A stretch of DNA of 64,000 bases from Bin87 sp965203195 (GTDB lineage Bacteria; Chloroflexota; Dehalococcoidia; Lucifugimonadales; UBA3495). Location: positions 434,001 to 498,000 of the forward strand of contig OZ241860.1 of NCBI GenBank assembly GCA_965203195.1. Direction: 5' to 3'. Numbering within the stretch: the first letter of the stretch is position 1; every line of letters starts with the position of its first letter. Below the pieces are notes generated by a model. It saw only the letters and a program-made list of their open reading frames with translations. It was not told where the DNA came from and did no database searches. Made by a program: the position numbers and the translations under genes. Of this stretch, positions 1 to 7,733 are shown one piece after another.

Positions 1-222
1 AGGGGACGCCTTTTTGACTTCGGCAATCAGGCTGATGCCGGTGCCGATGGCGCCGCTGCCGTTGCCATTGCCGGCGCCGTCGGCGCGCAGGGCGGCGGCA
101 AAGTCCAGCGCCGGCACCCTGCCTCCAATGCGCTCCCGCAACACGGCGAGGGAAACGCGGGCGCGGGCAGCGGCCACTTCCTCCCGCTTCTGGGCTACTA
201 TCCGGTCCAGGATGCTGGGCAT
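1..222 (-). CDS. trpC: indole-3-glycerol phosphate synthase, N-terminal part (cut by window edge)
   Basis: Only the first 74 codons are inside the window. The translation begins MPSILDRIVAQKREEV and reaches SLIAEVKKASP, the opening of TrpC (IGPS), whose KKASP segment carries a substrate-binding lysine. IGPS closes the indole ring of indole-3-glycerol phosphate in tryptophan synthesis in the cytoplasm. An AAGGAG ribosome-binding site lies just upstream of the ATG at 222. It follows trpD on the same strand after 34 bp, so the two are probably co-transcribed. A glycine/asparagine-rich insert (GAGNGNGSGAIG) precedes the conserved KKASP segment, a local oddity. Confidence 0.85.
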   Translation of the reverse strand, partial: MPSILDRIVAQKREEVAAARARVSLAVLRERIGGRVPALDFAAALRADGAGNGNGSGAIGTGISLIAEVKKASP

Positions 223-256
223 CGCCGCTATCTCCTTAAAATCCGTCCAATCCGTC

Positions 257-1282
257 TTAATCCGCTGCCACCGCCAGTTCCTGCGTCAGCGTCACCAGCG
301 CCTCCAGCCGGGCCGCCGCCCTGCCCTCGTCAATTGACGCCAACGCCAGCGCCAGCCCCTCGGCCAGCGTATCCGCCCGGTCGCCGGCCACCAGTGCGGC
401 GGCGCTGTTCAGGGCCACGGCGTCCCGGATAGGGCCGGGCGCGCCGGACAGGATGCGCCGCATCGTGACGGCGTTGTCGGCCGGGCGGCCGCCCCGCAGG
501 TCGTTGGGCGTTGCGTAGGGCAGCCCCAGTTCCCGGGGCCGGACGGCGTAGGGCCGGACGGCGCCGTTGACTACTTCCCACCCGTTGGTGTCGCTGCCGG
601 GAGAAAGTTCGTCCATGCCGTCCTCGCTGTGGACGATGATGGCATGGCGGGCACCCAGCAGCCGCAGCACTTCGGCCATCTTGGCCCCCACTTCGGGGTA
701 GCCCACGCCGATAAGCTGCCCGGACACGCCGGCCGGATTGGTCATCGGGCCGAGGACATTGAACACCGTGCGGATGCCGATTTCCCGGCGCACCGGGGCG
801 GCGTAGCGCATCGCCGGATGATAGGCGGGTGCGAACATAAAGCCGATGCCGATTTCCTCCAGGCAGCGTTCCACCGCTGCCGGCGGCAGTTCAATCCGTA
901 CGCCCAGGGCTTCCAGCACATCGGCGCTGCCGCAGTCGCCGGAAGCGGCGCGGTTGCCATGCTTGGCCACCACGAGGCCGGCGCCGGCCACCACAAAAGC
1001 GGCGGCGGTGGAAATGTTGAAAGTTCCCTTGCGGTCGCCGCCGGTGCCGCAGGTGTCAATGGCCGGGCCGGGAGCATTGACGCGGAGGGCTTTCTCGCGC
1101 ATCACCGTGGCAAAGCCGGCGATTTCCGCCGGCGTTTCGCCCTTCACCGACAGGGCGGTGAGATAGGCTCCCAGCTGGGCGGGGGTAGCCTCCCCCTCCA
1201 TAATTTCCCGCATCACCGCTACGGCGTCGTCTATGTCCAGCGATTGGCCGGCCGCTGCCGCTGATATGGCTTCTCTAATCAT
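257..1282 (-). CDS. trpD: anthranilate phosphoribosyltransferase
   Basis: TrpD transfers phosphoribose from PRPP to anthranilate, the second committed step of tryptophan synthesis. The glycine-rich PRPP-binding motif GTGGDRKGTFNIST is clear, followed by KHGNRAASGDCGSADVLEALG and the NVLGPMTNP motif typical of the family. The ATG at 1282 (MIREAISAAAAG) is preferred because 18 upstream in-frame residues look non-native; this gives 341 residues, the family's usual size. A -10-like TATAAT lies 57-62 bp upstream. Sits directly before trpC. Confidence 0.93.
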   Translation of the reverse strand: MIREAISAAAAGQSLDIDDAVAVMREIMEGEATPAQLGAYLTALSVKGETPAEIAGFATVMREKALRVNAPGPAIDTCGTGGDRKGTFNISTAAAFVVAGAGLVVAKHGNRAASGDCGSADVLEALGVRIELPPAAVERCLEEIGIGFMFAPAYHPAMRYAAPVRREIGIRTVFNVLGPMTNPAGVSGQLIGVGYPEVGAKMAEVLRLLGARHAIIVHSEDGMDELSPGSDTNGWEVVNGAVRPYAVRPRELGLPYATPNDLRGGRPADNAVTMRRILSGAPGPIRDAVALNSAAALVAGDRADTLAEGLALALASIDEGRAAARLEALVTLTQELAVAAD

Positions 1283-1338
1283 TGTTCGGTGGTCACCTGT
1301 TGGCCGTTGGCTGGCGTCGGCATTGCAGCGCCGCAATT

Positions 1339-1344
1339 ATTATA
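1339..1344 (-). promoter_or_regulatory. candidate -10 element for trpDC
   Basis: The minus strand reads TATAAT at 1344-1339, about 57 bases upstream of the trpD ATG, in an otherwise GC-rich gap. No convincing -35 hexamer is visible at 16-18 bp, so this is suggestive only. Nothing else is recognised between trpD and the gene ending at 1486. Confidence 0.35.
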
Positions 1345-1485
1345 ACAGGGTTGCGGCGGCGGGGCGGATACGGCACCAGTGGCGGCGGAACATCCGGTCG
1401 GGGCAACGCTGATAGCCGGGCCAAAGATGGCCGGCCGCAAGCAGCAGCTCCGCGCCACCCGCATTTGCCCATAGAATAGCGCTCT

Positions 1486-1788
1486 TTACGGAACAGGGAT
1501 AAGACGTTCCAGCGCTACCCGGCGGTCGTCCTCAATGATCGAATACCGCAATATGACCCGCCCCCGGTCGTAGGCGGCAGAGCGGGGAAATCGATAAAAG
1601 CGCACATTCGCCGGCAAACCGGGCTGGGCTTGCCCCGATAGGGGTCTGGCGGCCAGGATTTCTTTGATCGCCGCCAACGTGCTTGGGTCTGCCATAGGAT
1701 TGATCCAACCCTCGGCCACGCCCTGTGACCAGTCCTGGTTGAACTGATGGCTCTCGTCAACCCGGTATCGTCCCCTTCCCATCGTCAA
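1486..1788 (-). CDS. small RelE/ParE-like protein, putative toxin partner of the Panacea protein
   Basis: A 100-residue soluble protein encoded 46 bp downstream of the DUF4065 gene and on the same strand. The C-terminal half alternates short strands (NVRFYRFPRSA, GRVILRYSII, RRVALERLIPV) in the way of RelE/ParE-fold toxins, but the match is by pattern only. Panacea-domain antitoxins are known to be coupled with many unrelated toxins, and position downstream of the antitoxin is the usual arrangement. Function is therefore inferred from context; it could be an unrelated hypothetical protein. Confidence 0.5.
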   Translation of the reverse strand: MTMGRGRYRVDESHQFNQDWSQGVAEGWINPMADPSTLAAIKEILAARPLSGQAQPGLPANVRFYRFPRSAAYDRGRVILRYSIIEDDRRVALERLIPVP

Positions 1789-1834
1789 AACTATGCTGCT
1801 CCCTCAACCCTGCCGGCGCGGCGTACGCCTTCTT

Positions 1835-2377
1835 TCAGAACGGCAAGTCAGCGCTGACCGCGCGCAGCTCCCGCTCGCTCAGCGGGGCGGAAACGACGCC
1901 GGCCAGCTCATACGCCATCGGCTCGCCATCCTCCGTGGACAGCCAGCCAACCTCCTGATGCGAATACTGCTCAATGCCGGCTACGTTAAACCCGGCGAAA
2001 CGCTGCGCCTGCTCCTCCAGTATGGCCCGGTCTTCAGGGCTGAGCAGCTCCAAATTAGCGGCGCGGCGCGGACGCAGCCAGTAGCGATGATAGCCTGTCG
2101 CGGCGGTTTCGTACAGCACGTCGACATCGCCGTTCCGTTCCATCTGCGCGCCCGCCCGATGCCAGTTCTCCGGGAACGGCCCGTGCGGGAAATGCAGATA
2201 AGTTGTGCCCGTGATGGGCTGCCCGTACTTGGCATAAGCGGCGCAGTCGGAGTAGTAGAGGAGCTTGACCAGTTTGGCCATCTCAAAATTGGGATCATCT
2301 ACGGAGAGCTGGCTCAGGTAGATGGCAGCCTCGGCCAACTTTGCCCGGTCCTGCTCGAATTGTGCGTATTCTGCCAC
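1835..2377 (-). CDS. DUF4065 / Panacea-domain antitoxin-like protein
   Basis: A 180-residue protein with the Panacea (SocA/GepA-like, DUF4065) pattern: FEMAKLVKLLYYSDCAAYAK near the N-terminus, then PITGTTYLHFPHGPFPENW and a C-terminal segment with EQYSHQEVGWL. The domain neutralises diverse toxins in characterised toxin-antitoxin systems. The GTG at 2377 is chosen because a GGAGGAG ribosome-binding site stands 6 bases upstream; the longer ORF to 2536 starts in proline- and glycine-rich non-native sequence. Forms a probable two-gene operon with the small protein at 1486-1788. Confidence 0.75.
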   Translation of the reverse strand: MAEYAQFEQDRAKLAEAAIYLSQLSVDDPNFEMAKLVKLLYYSDCAAYAKYGQPITGTTYLHFPHGPFPENWHRAGAQMERNGDVDVLYETAATGYHRYWLRPRRAANLELLSPEDRAILEEQAQRFAGFNVAGIEQYSHQEVGWLSTEDGEPMAYELAGVVSAPLSERELRAVSADLPF

Positions 2378-2550
2378 GGCATCTCTCCTCCGTATGCCAG
2401 GTTGCGGGAAAATCCGTGCCGCGATTGTACGGCATCCCGGGTTAATAAGCAAGCGGCCGCTGCCGGCCCGCGCGCCCGCCCCAAATCCACCGCCCCCACC
2501 CTCGCCGCCATCGCCCCCTCTGGCCGCCGCAGCCACGCGGGCCGCACGCG

Positions 2551-2787
2551 CTACCCCGACGCTCCGCCGCCGGTTCGGGAACGGAGGCGGGCGCCGCCCA
2601 CCAACCCTAACATCGCGCCCACCGATGCCTTGACCAGCCAGTCGGCAGTCCCAAAAAGCCGCGACTGGGCGGCGGTCAGCGCCTCGTCCGTTCCGTATGC
2701 CAGCAGCCCCTGAACCCCCAGCCCAACGGCAAACAGGATGAACAGAATCAGCAGCAGCAGGCCGGAGGGCATTTCGCCGCTTTTCAT
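2551..2787 (-). CDS. small membrane protein (cassette A, second type)
   Basis: A 78-residue protein with two predicted membrane helices (LLLLILFILFAVGLGVQGLL and WLVKASVGAMLGLVGG). The second half resembles the product of 3368-3616 (GMVKVCLGAILGLG), so the two are paralogs. The ATG at 2787 is preferred over a GTG at 2796 because of spacing to GGGAG. No function is recognised; its neighbour at 2819-2959 is also paralogous to the partner of the 3368 gene, making two versions of a two-gene cassette. Confidence 0.6.
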   Translation of the reverse strand: MKSGEMPSGLLLLILFILFAVGLGVQGLLAYGTDEALTAAQSRLFGTADWLVKASVGAMLGLVGGARLRSRTGGGASG

Positions 2788-2818
2788 ATTGAACACTCTC
2801 CCCGATGTCGGACGGGCT

Positions 2819-2959
2819 TTATTTTCCGCCTCTGCTTGCCGGGCCGGTTTTGCCGCTTTGCCTGCGGTACCAGCCGACCATCCTGACCAGGCATACTACG
2901 AAACCCACGCCGCCCAATCCCACCAGGGCAATGCCGATAATCCGGATAAACTCGTCCAT
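2819..2959 (-). CDS. 46-residue single-helix membrane protein (cassette A, first type)
   Basis: Begins MDEFIRIIGIALVGLGGVGF and ends in a basic tail (RRQSGKTGP), so one helix with a cytoplasmic C-terminus is expected. A GGAGGATTGCA leader places the ATG at 2959 firmly. The start and fold resemble the product of 3613-3801 (MDLFWQILGMTLIVVG). Function unknown; it precedes the 78-residue membrane protein by 31 bp. Confidence 0.6.
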   Translation of the reverse strand: MDEFIRIIGIALVGLGGVGFVVCLVRMVGWYRRQSGKTGPASRGGK

Positions 2960-3097
2960 TGCAATCCTCCGGCCCGCGCCGCCGTTTCCCGTTTTGCCTC
3001 TACCGCCAGCAAGCCTGCGCCCGTATGCTACAATGTAGCGCAAAATCCGATTGTACGCTTTGTACGCTGCGGAAACCGGCCCCAACCGGAGGGAGCC

Positions 3098-3274
3098 ATG
3101 AATTTCATCAGCAAAATCATTTTGCTCGTCGGCTTGCCGGCCGGTATTCTGGTCGGAATGGACATTGGCGGGCTGCTGGAAATCCCGCAGTGGCTGTTAT
3201 CGGCGGCCTATACGACCGTAGCGCTGGTTCTGCTTACCGGCGTGTTGGCCGGCATTTTCGGCAAGGTTGAGTAA
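3098..3274 (+). CDS. 58-residue membrane protein
   Basis: Two hydrophobic segments (IILLVGLPAGILVGMDIGG and LLSAAYTTVALVLLTGVLAG) separated by a short polar turn. GGAGGGAGCC immediately precedes the ATG, a strong ribosome-binding site. Transcribed away from the neighbouring minus-strand cassette. No family is recognised. Confidence 0.55.
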   Translation: MNFISKIILLVGLPAGILVGMDIGGLLEIPQWLLSAAYTTVALVLLTGVLAGIFGKVE

Positions 3275-3285
3275 TTCCCCGCGCC

Positions 3286-3307
3286 CGCCCGCCCCAAATT
3301 CAGCGCC
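3286..3307. repeat. copy of the 3' end of the MmeI-like gene
   Basis: Twenty of 22 bases match 3954-3975, the last codons of the MmeI-like gene. Read on the minus strand both encode ALNLGRA; here the copy has lost the stop. The two copies are direct repeats that flank the small-membrane-protein cassette at 3368-3801. Confidence 0.6.
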
Positions 3308-3367
3308 CAGGGCATTCCGGGCACGGGGCCGGCGTCCGTCCTGTCGCCGGCCCCAACAGCGGTCTGC

Positions 3368-3616
3368 TCAGCCCGCCTCGCCCAAATCGGCCGCCCGACC
3401 GCGCCCCCCTGCTGATACCAACCACGAGACCCCCAGCCCCAGAATCGCGCCCAAGCACACCTTCACCATCCCGTCCCCGATAATCAGCAGGTTTTCCTGC
3501 GCCGGCGTCAGCAGGTCGACGGGAACCGGCGCCAGAAACACCAGAATCCCCACGCCCATCATTATCAGAGTCAGTAGGGCGAGCAGCAGCCATAGCGGAT
3601 GCAATGACGCGCTCAT
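3368..3616 (-). CDS. small membrane protein (cassette B, second type)
   Basis: An 82-residue protein with two predicted helices (WLLLALLTLIMMGVGILVFL and MVKVCLGAILGLGVSWLV). Its ATG overlaps the TGA of the upstream gene (ATGA at 3616-3613), so translation is probably coupled. Paralogous to the 2551-2787 product. Lies between direct copies of the MmeI-like gene's 3' end. Function unknown. Confidence 0.6.
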   Translation of the reverse strand: MSASLHPLWLLLALLTLIMMGVGILVFLAPVPVDLLTPAQENLLIIGDGMVKVCLGAILGLGVSWLVSAGGRGRAADLGEAG

Positions 3617-3801
3617 GACTGCGTTTCGTCCCCGCCGCCCTGCCCATCCGGGGCCAGGTTGGCCGGTTGCTTGCCCCCGTACTGCGCCCGGTACGAGCGG
3701 TACAGCGGATACAGCATCCCGCCCACCGCAATCAGAAAGCCGATCAGCCCAACCACAATCAGCGTCATCCCCAGTATCTGCCAGAACAAGTCCATTGCCA
3801 T
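3613..3801 (-). CDS. single-helix membrane protein with charged tail (cassette B, first type)
   Basis: One strong hydrophobic segment (ILGMTLIVVGLIGFLIAVGG) followed by a polar tail ending GQGGGDETQS. AGGAGGT lies close upstream; the in-frame ATG at 3795 has the better spacing, so the true start could be two codons in. Resembles the 46-residue product at 2819-2959. Overlaps the next gene by four bases. Confidence 0.6.
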   Translation of the reverse strand: MAMDLFWQILGMTLIVVGLIGFLIAVGGMLYPLYRSYRAQYGGKQPANLAPDGQGGGDETQS

Positions 3802-3815
3802 TCACCTCCTGCTGT

Positions 3816-3906
3816 CCTGTCGCCACGCGCCCGCGGGCGTGCCTTGCCCGATTAGTTTTGCGCCAATGACGCAAAACCTGTCGCCACGCGCCCGCGCGCC
3901 GTGCCT
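3816..3906. repeat. two ~30-bp direct repeats, 61 bp apart, around a small hairpin
   Basis: CCTGTCGCCACGCGCCCGCG begins at 3816 and again at 3877, each followed by GTGCCT after a few bases. Between them TTTTGCG and CGCAAAA (3856-3876) form a short inverted repeat. No ORF uses this stretch; it separates the membrane cassette from the MmeI-like gene. The 61-bp step recurs elsewhere in the window. Confidence 0.6.
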
Positions 3907-3950
3907 CGCATATTACCACACTGCCCCGCCGGACGGGTGATTTAGCCGCC

Positions 3951-6746
3951 CTACGCACGCCCCAAATTCAGTGCCAGCAGCCCCGCCAGTATCGCCCCGT
4001 CCCCCACATCCACATCCCCCGACCACCCGTAGGCATCCGCCACCGCCGCATCCAGCGCCCGATGCGCGTTGTCCAGCCAGGTAGGCCGCTGATTATACAG
4101 ACTGGTCAGCGTGCGCCGCCGCAAATCGGCGGCATTAAGCGCCGGCCCGCCCTCGCCATTCACCGGGTTCAGCCAGTTCTCCCGCAGCCGGTTCAACTCA
4201 ACCGCCGCCGCGGCAATGGCGGCCCGCTGCTCATCCGTCGGCTGCGGAAACGGAAAGGTTTCAAAACAGGTAGTGGGCGTGTAGCGAAAAGCGGATTCCG
4301 CCTCGCGTAGCTGCGTCCCCAATGCCCTCGCCCAAACTTCGTGTATCCGGCTGTGCAGTATGCCGAAAAAATAGTCATCATCGCGCGCAAATACATTGGT
4401 CGCGCTGTTGCATATTGTGCCGGCGTCAACCCACACAAAGGTTAGATGTTTGGCAGTAACCGAGTGTCCGACGAATCTGGACAACCCCGACAGCGCCGCC
4501 GTCATATTCCGGGCGGACTGGCGATATTGCCAGTAATTCCCGGTCAAATCGCGGCCTTGCCAAATCACGGCTTGCCTGGCGTGCTCAAAGGGCGCCGCAT
4601 ACAACGCCGCCTCGGCCAATGTCATATCGGCAAAGTTGATGGTGTAATGCCCACGGGGACGGGATGATAAATCCTGCCCGTTCCGAACCGGCATTATTAC
4701 ATCGGAATTGGGCCGCTGATTAGGATTGCCAACTTCTGCCAACATAGTCGCCGCCAAATCGCCGGGAATGTCAAATGGGGCAGTGCCCGGCCCGCGGAAT
4801 GCAATGCCGGTATTTTCCGGCAGTTTTTTGGCGATAGTGACATCAACGCCACTCGTAAGATCCGCATTGATGCGGTCAACCGGATTATCGTCAATCATCT
4901 TGTTCGACTCCGAGCCATCGTCAAAACCGATGATTGCGACGTGTACGCTGGCGCCCTCCAGTAGCCAATCCCGGTCGGGATACGCCATAAATATGCCGCC
5001 GGACTCGTTGATGCTTTCCAGTACGCCACGGCTGAATGTTGCCCGTATATTCTGCGTCGCCAGCAGGCCGGCGCGGCGGGTTTTGCCGGCGGCAATTTGG
5101 CGGCGCGCTTTCTCAAACCAGTAGCAGCACAAGTCGGATGACCTTGACATTGTGTCTTTATAAACCTGGTCAACTGCCAATGTATATTCCCGCGCAAAGT
5201 TCCGATTCCAGCTGCGTCGCCCCAGAAACGGCGGGTTCCCAATAATAAACTCCGCCGCCGGCCACTCCGGTTCCGTAGGATTGTCCGCATCCGACCAATC
5301 CAAAATGGCGTCCCGGCGCCGGATAGTGTCCAGCGGCGTCAAAATCGGATCCTGGGTGTAGGGAAACCCGTTGCTCTGGTGCCACTGGATATAGCCAATC
5401 CACAGCGCCGTCCGCGCCAGCTCGGCGGCGTAGTGTTCCAGTTCCAGGCCCAGCATCTGGTTGGGCTTGACCGTAGGCGTCAGCCCATGCCAGCCCTGGG
5501 CGGCGGCGTAGTCAATGGCCTGCTTTTCCAGATCCAGCAAAGAGCGCAGGGCCAGGTACAGAAAGTTGCCGCTGCCGCAGGCCGGGTCCAGCACGGTTAC
5601 GGACGCCAGCCGCCGCCGGAAATCCTCCAGCCTGGCGAAAGCCTCCTCCCTGCGGTCATCGGAGAGCAGTTCATCAATCTCCCGCCGGGCCGCGTCCCAC
5701 TCCCGGCGCAGGGGCTGCATCACCACCGGCTCCACCACCAGCATAATGTCCTCGGCGCCGGTGTAATGGGCGCCCAGCAAAGTGCGCTTGGCGGCGTCCA
5801 GCGCCCGCTCAAACAGCGTGCCAAAGATGGACGGCTCAATGTTGCGCCAGTTGCTGGCGCAGGCTTCGCCCAGCTTTTGCAGGGCGGCGCTGTTGAGCGG
5901 CACCGTGTCGCCGGCCTGGAACAGGTCGCCGTTGAAACGGGCAATGGGGTCGGCGCCCGCAAAGCCGCCCGCGGCCATCTGCGCGAACAGGCTGCGGACG
6001 GCGCCGTCAAAGTGAGCCGGCGCGCGGTAATTCTGCGCCACAATGCGCGTGAACAGGCCCTCGGGCAGCAGCCCGGCGTCCTCGGCGTACAGGCAGAACA
6101 CCAGCTGATTCAGGTAGCGCGCCAGGCGTTCAGGGTCGGGCGGCGCCCCGGCGGTAGCCCCCTGTTCCATATACTCCACGATGGCCTGGAACAGCGCCGC
6201 CGTGGCGCGGGTGACTTCGTCCACGGAGCGCAGCCGCTCCCGGAAACGGCCCGGCGCAAAGAACGCATCCCGCAACAGCTGCATCCGGTCGGGCTGCTCC
6301 AGCCCCGCCACCGGAATCTCGTAGCGGGCGGTCTCCATATTCTGGAAGTTGGTCTGTATGCGTATCGTATCAAAGGACGACACCACCAGCAGCGGCGGCG
6401 TTTTGAGATGCACCTGGTAACGCAGCAGCTGGTCAAAAGCCCCTTCCAGCTGCGCGTCGCGGCCCTTGAACTCCCACCCGAAGTGTTCCTCAAAGTAGGC
6501 GTCGGCAAACCCGCCGGGAACGGCCTTTTCAAAGGTAAAAACCTCGGGCTCGCCGTAAGCCGCCGGCGTAGGATGCCCCACCAGGGCGCACAGGTCGTTG
6601 AAAAACGACTGCGCCCCCTGCCTTTCGCCGAAGCCGGCGTCCTGCCACCGGGCGATGAACTGCGCCGGCGTGAGCGTAGGTGGGGCCGGGGTCATCATCA
6701 CCGGGGTCATCATCAGAGGAGTCGTCATCAGAGGGGTGGTCATCAA
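3951..6746 (-). CDS. MmeI-like single-chain restriction-modification protein
   Basis: A 931-residue protein combining an N-terminal PD-ExK nuclease and an N6-adenine methyltransferase. Asp82 and E92-F-K94 match the D-x9-ExK spacing of MmeI. DPACGSG (387-393) is SAM-binding motif I and NPPF (504-507) is catalytic motif IV; the C-terminal third (from about 620) would hold target recognition. Such type IIL/IIG enzymes methylate and cut from one polypeptide. The N-terminus is a run of MTTPL-like repeats encoded by four 15-bp units, so the exact start is uncertain and the conserved part begins near residue 24. Divergent from the gene pair at 6835. No internal frameshift, so it may be active. Confidence 0.85.
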   Translation of the reverse strand: MMTTPLMTTPLMMTPVMMTPAPPTLTPAQFIARWQDAGFGERQGAQSFFNDLCALVGHPTPAAYGEPEVFTFEKAVPGGFADAYFEEHFGWEFKGRDAQLEGAFDQLLRYQVHLKTPPLLVVSSFDTIRIQTNFQNMETARYEIPVAGLEQPDRMQLLRDAFFAPGRFRERLRSVDEVTRATAALFQAIVEYMEQGATAGAPPDPERLARYLNQLVFCLYAEDAGLLPEGLFTRIVAQNYRAPAHFDGAVRSLFAQMAAGGFAGADPIARFNGDLFQAGDTVPLNSAALQKLGEACASNWRNIEPSIFGTLFERALDAAKRTLLGAHYTGAEDIMLVVEPVVMQPLRREWDAARREIDELLSDDRREEAFARLEDFRRRLASVTVLDPACGSGNFLYLALRSLLDLEKQAIDYAAAQGWHGLTPTVKPNQMLGLELEHYAAELARTALWIGYIQWHQSNGFPYTQDPILTPLDTIRRRDAILDWSDADNPTEPEWPAAEFIIGNPPFLGRRSWNRNFAREYTLAVDQVYKDTMSRSSDLCCYWFEKARRQIAAGKTRRAGLLATQNIRATFSRGVLESINESGGIFMAYPDRDWLLEGASVHVAIIGFDDGSESNKMIDDNPVDRINADLTSGVDVTIAKKLPENTGIAFRGPGTAPFDIPGDLAATMLAEVGNPNQRPNSDVIMPVRNGQDLSSRPRGHYTINFADMTLAEAALYAAPFEHARQAVIWQGRDLTGNYWQYRQSARNMTAALSGLSRFVGHSVTAKHLTFVWVDAGTICNSATNVFARDDDYFFGILHSRIHEVWARALGTQLREAESAFRYTPTTCFETFPFPQPTDEQRAAIAAAAVELNRLRENWLNPVNGEGGPALNAADLRRRTLTSLYNQRPTWLDNAHRALDAAVADAYGWSGDVDVGDGAILAGLLALNLGRA

Positions 6747-6747
6747 A
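6688..6747. repeat. four 15-bp tandem repeats over the start codons of the MmeI-like gene
   Basis: Units at 6688, 6703, 6718 and 6733 each carry a GTCRTCATCA core and each encodes at least one Met on the minus strand. The consequence is several in-frame potential start codons, giving the repeated MTTPL/MMTPV N-terminus. Confidence 0.8.
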
Positions 6748-6788
6748 AATCAGCGTTGCGCCGGTCGCCAAACTGGCGCCGGCCGGCG

Positions 6789-6794
6789 TATAAT
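6789..6794 (+). promoter_or_regulatory. candidate -10 box for the HEPN-like pair
   Basis: TATAAT on the plus strand 41 bases before the ATG at 6835, in the only gap between the divergent genes. No clear -35 hexamer can be assigned. Confidence 0.4.
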
Positions 6795-6834
6795 ACACCA
6801 AAATGCTCAACCAACCGACGCGCGAGGATCCGCG

Positions 6835-7182
6835 ATGACGCTGCAATCCCTCAATTCCGACACCGCCATAATCATCGAGCTCCTGGCCCAGGCCCGCCAG
6901 TCGCACCAGACCAACCCCGCCAAAGCCCCGCCCCTGCTCCTGAAGGCCGTCAACAAGGCCGTCCTCACGGTTGCCCCCAACGCCGACCCGTGGGAAACCA
7001 TGCAACGCCTGGCCCGCGAGCATGACGACTGGGCCTACGAATCCGGCTACCAGGCGCTGGTGTACTACGACAAGGACAGCCGCAGCGAGGCGAAGTTCAG
7101 CGTCTATGAGGCGGATGACTGGGATGACTACCAGTCAATCGCCGAGAGCATGGTGATCAAACTGGCGGAACTCAATGGCTGA
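6835..7182 (+). CDS. 115-residue protein, putative partner of the HEPN-like protein
   Basis: Starts MTLQSLNSDTAIIIELL after GAGGA. A helical N-terminal half (LLLKAVNKAVLTV) is followed by an acidic, aromatic C-terminal half (YYDKDSRSEAKF, DDWDDYQS). No family is recognised. Its end overlaps the start of the HEPN-like gene by eight bases, the arrangement of a tightly coupled pair, so an antitoxin or accessory role is a reasonable guess. Adjacent to the MmeI-like gene. Confidence 0.55.
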   Translation: MTLQSLNSDTAIIIELLAQARQSHQTNPAKAPPLLLKAVNKAVLTVAPNADPWETMQRLAREHDDWAYESGYQALVYYDKDSRSEAKFSVYEADDWDDYQSIAESMVIKLAELNG

Positions 7183-7633
7183 ACGAGTAGCCGCGGATTA
7201 CGCCCGGGCGGCCCGGCTCCGGCTGGAGAAAGCCGCCGCTTCCTGGCGGCAATCATCCGCCCAACCCTACGCCGATTCGTACCTGGAGCTGGCCGACGCG
7301 GCCACGCTGGTCTGGAGCGCCGGCATCGATCTGATTTCGGCGCTGATGCTTACCGCCGGTCAAGGCCGGCTGGGCAGCTCCACAACCCGGCGGCGCTTCC
7401 TGAAAGCGTACCTGTCCGACCGGTTTCCGATGCTCCGCAACCCCCTGAACACCATCGGATGGACCTACCTGGTGCGCCTCCACAACTTCCAGCACAACCT
7501 GGATACGCCGGAGGAGGAGTTCGTGGATGCCTGCCGACGCAGCCCGTCGTTTTTTGCCACCTTGAACGCCCTGCTGCCCCCGCCCCTGCGGCTGCCCACC
7601 GCCGCCTACACCTGGCTGGCAACGGTGCGCTGA
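7175..7633 (+). CDS. HEPN-like protein, putative toxin
   Basis: A 152-residue, mostly helical soluble protein. The segment LVRLHNFQHNL contains R-x5-H, which fits the R-x4-6-H ribonuclease signature of HEPN domains, placed after two helical stretches (SYLELADAATLVWSAG, ISALMLTAGQG). HEPN proteins commonly act as RNA-cutting toxins paired with a small antitoxin. The identification rests on this motif and on operon overlap with the upstream small gene. Stop is followed by a GC-rich hairpin. Confidence 0.5.
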   Translation: MAERVAADYARAARLRLEKAAASWRQSSAQPYADSYLELADAATLVWSAGIDLISALMLTAGQGRLGSSTTRRRFLKAYLSDRFPMLRNPLNTIGWTYLVRLHNFQHNLDTPEEEFVDACRRSPSFFATLNALLPPPLRLPTAAYTWLATVR

Positions 7634-7680
7634 CCTGACTTGCTTCACCGGCCTTGCTCCGCCACCCCGGAGCCAACCGC

Positions 7681-7702
7681 CGCCGCCCGGAGCCGGGCGG
7701 CG
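7681..7702. terminator. GC-rich hairpin between convergent genes
   Basis: CGCCGCCCG and CGGGCGGCG form a perfect 9-bp stem with a 4-base loop between the plus-strand HEPN-like gene and the minus-strand NIPSNAP gene. No T-run follows on either strand, so termination is only suspected. Confidence 0.35.
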
Positions 7703-7733
7703 GCGTCCCTGTCTCTGATTCGCCTCCGTTACG

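Noticed and set aside
5379..7025. 548-residue plus-strand ORF opposite the MmeI-like gene
   Set aside because: Antisense shadow; the minus strand has conserved nuclease and methylase motifs.
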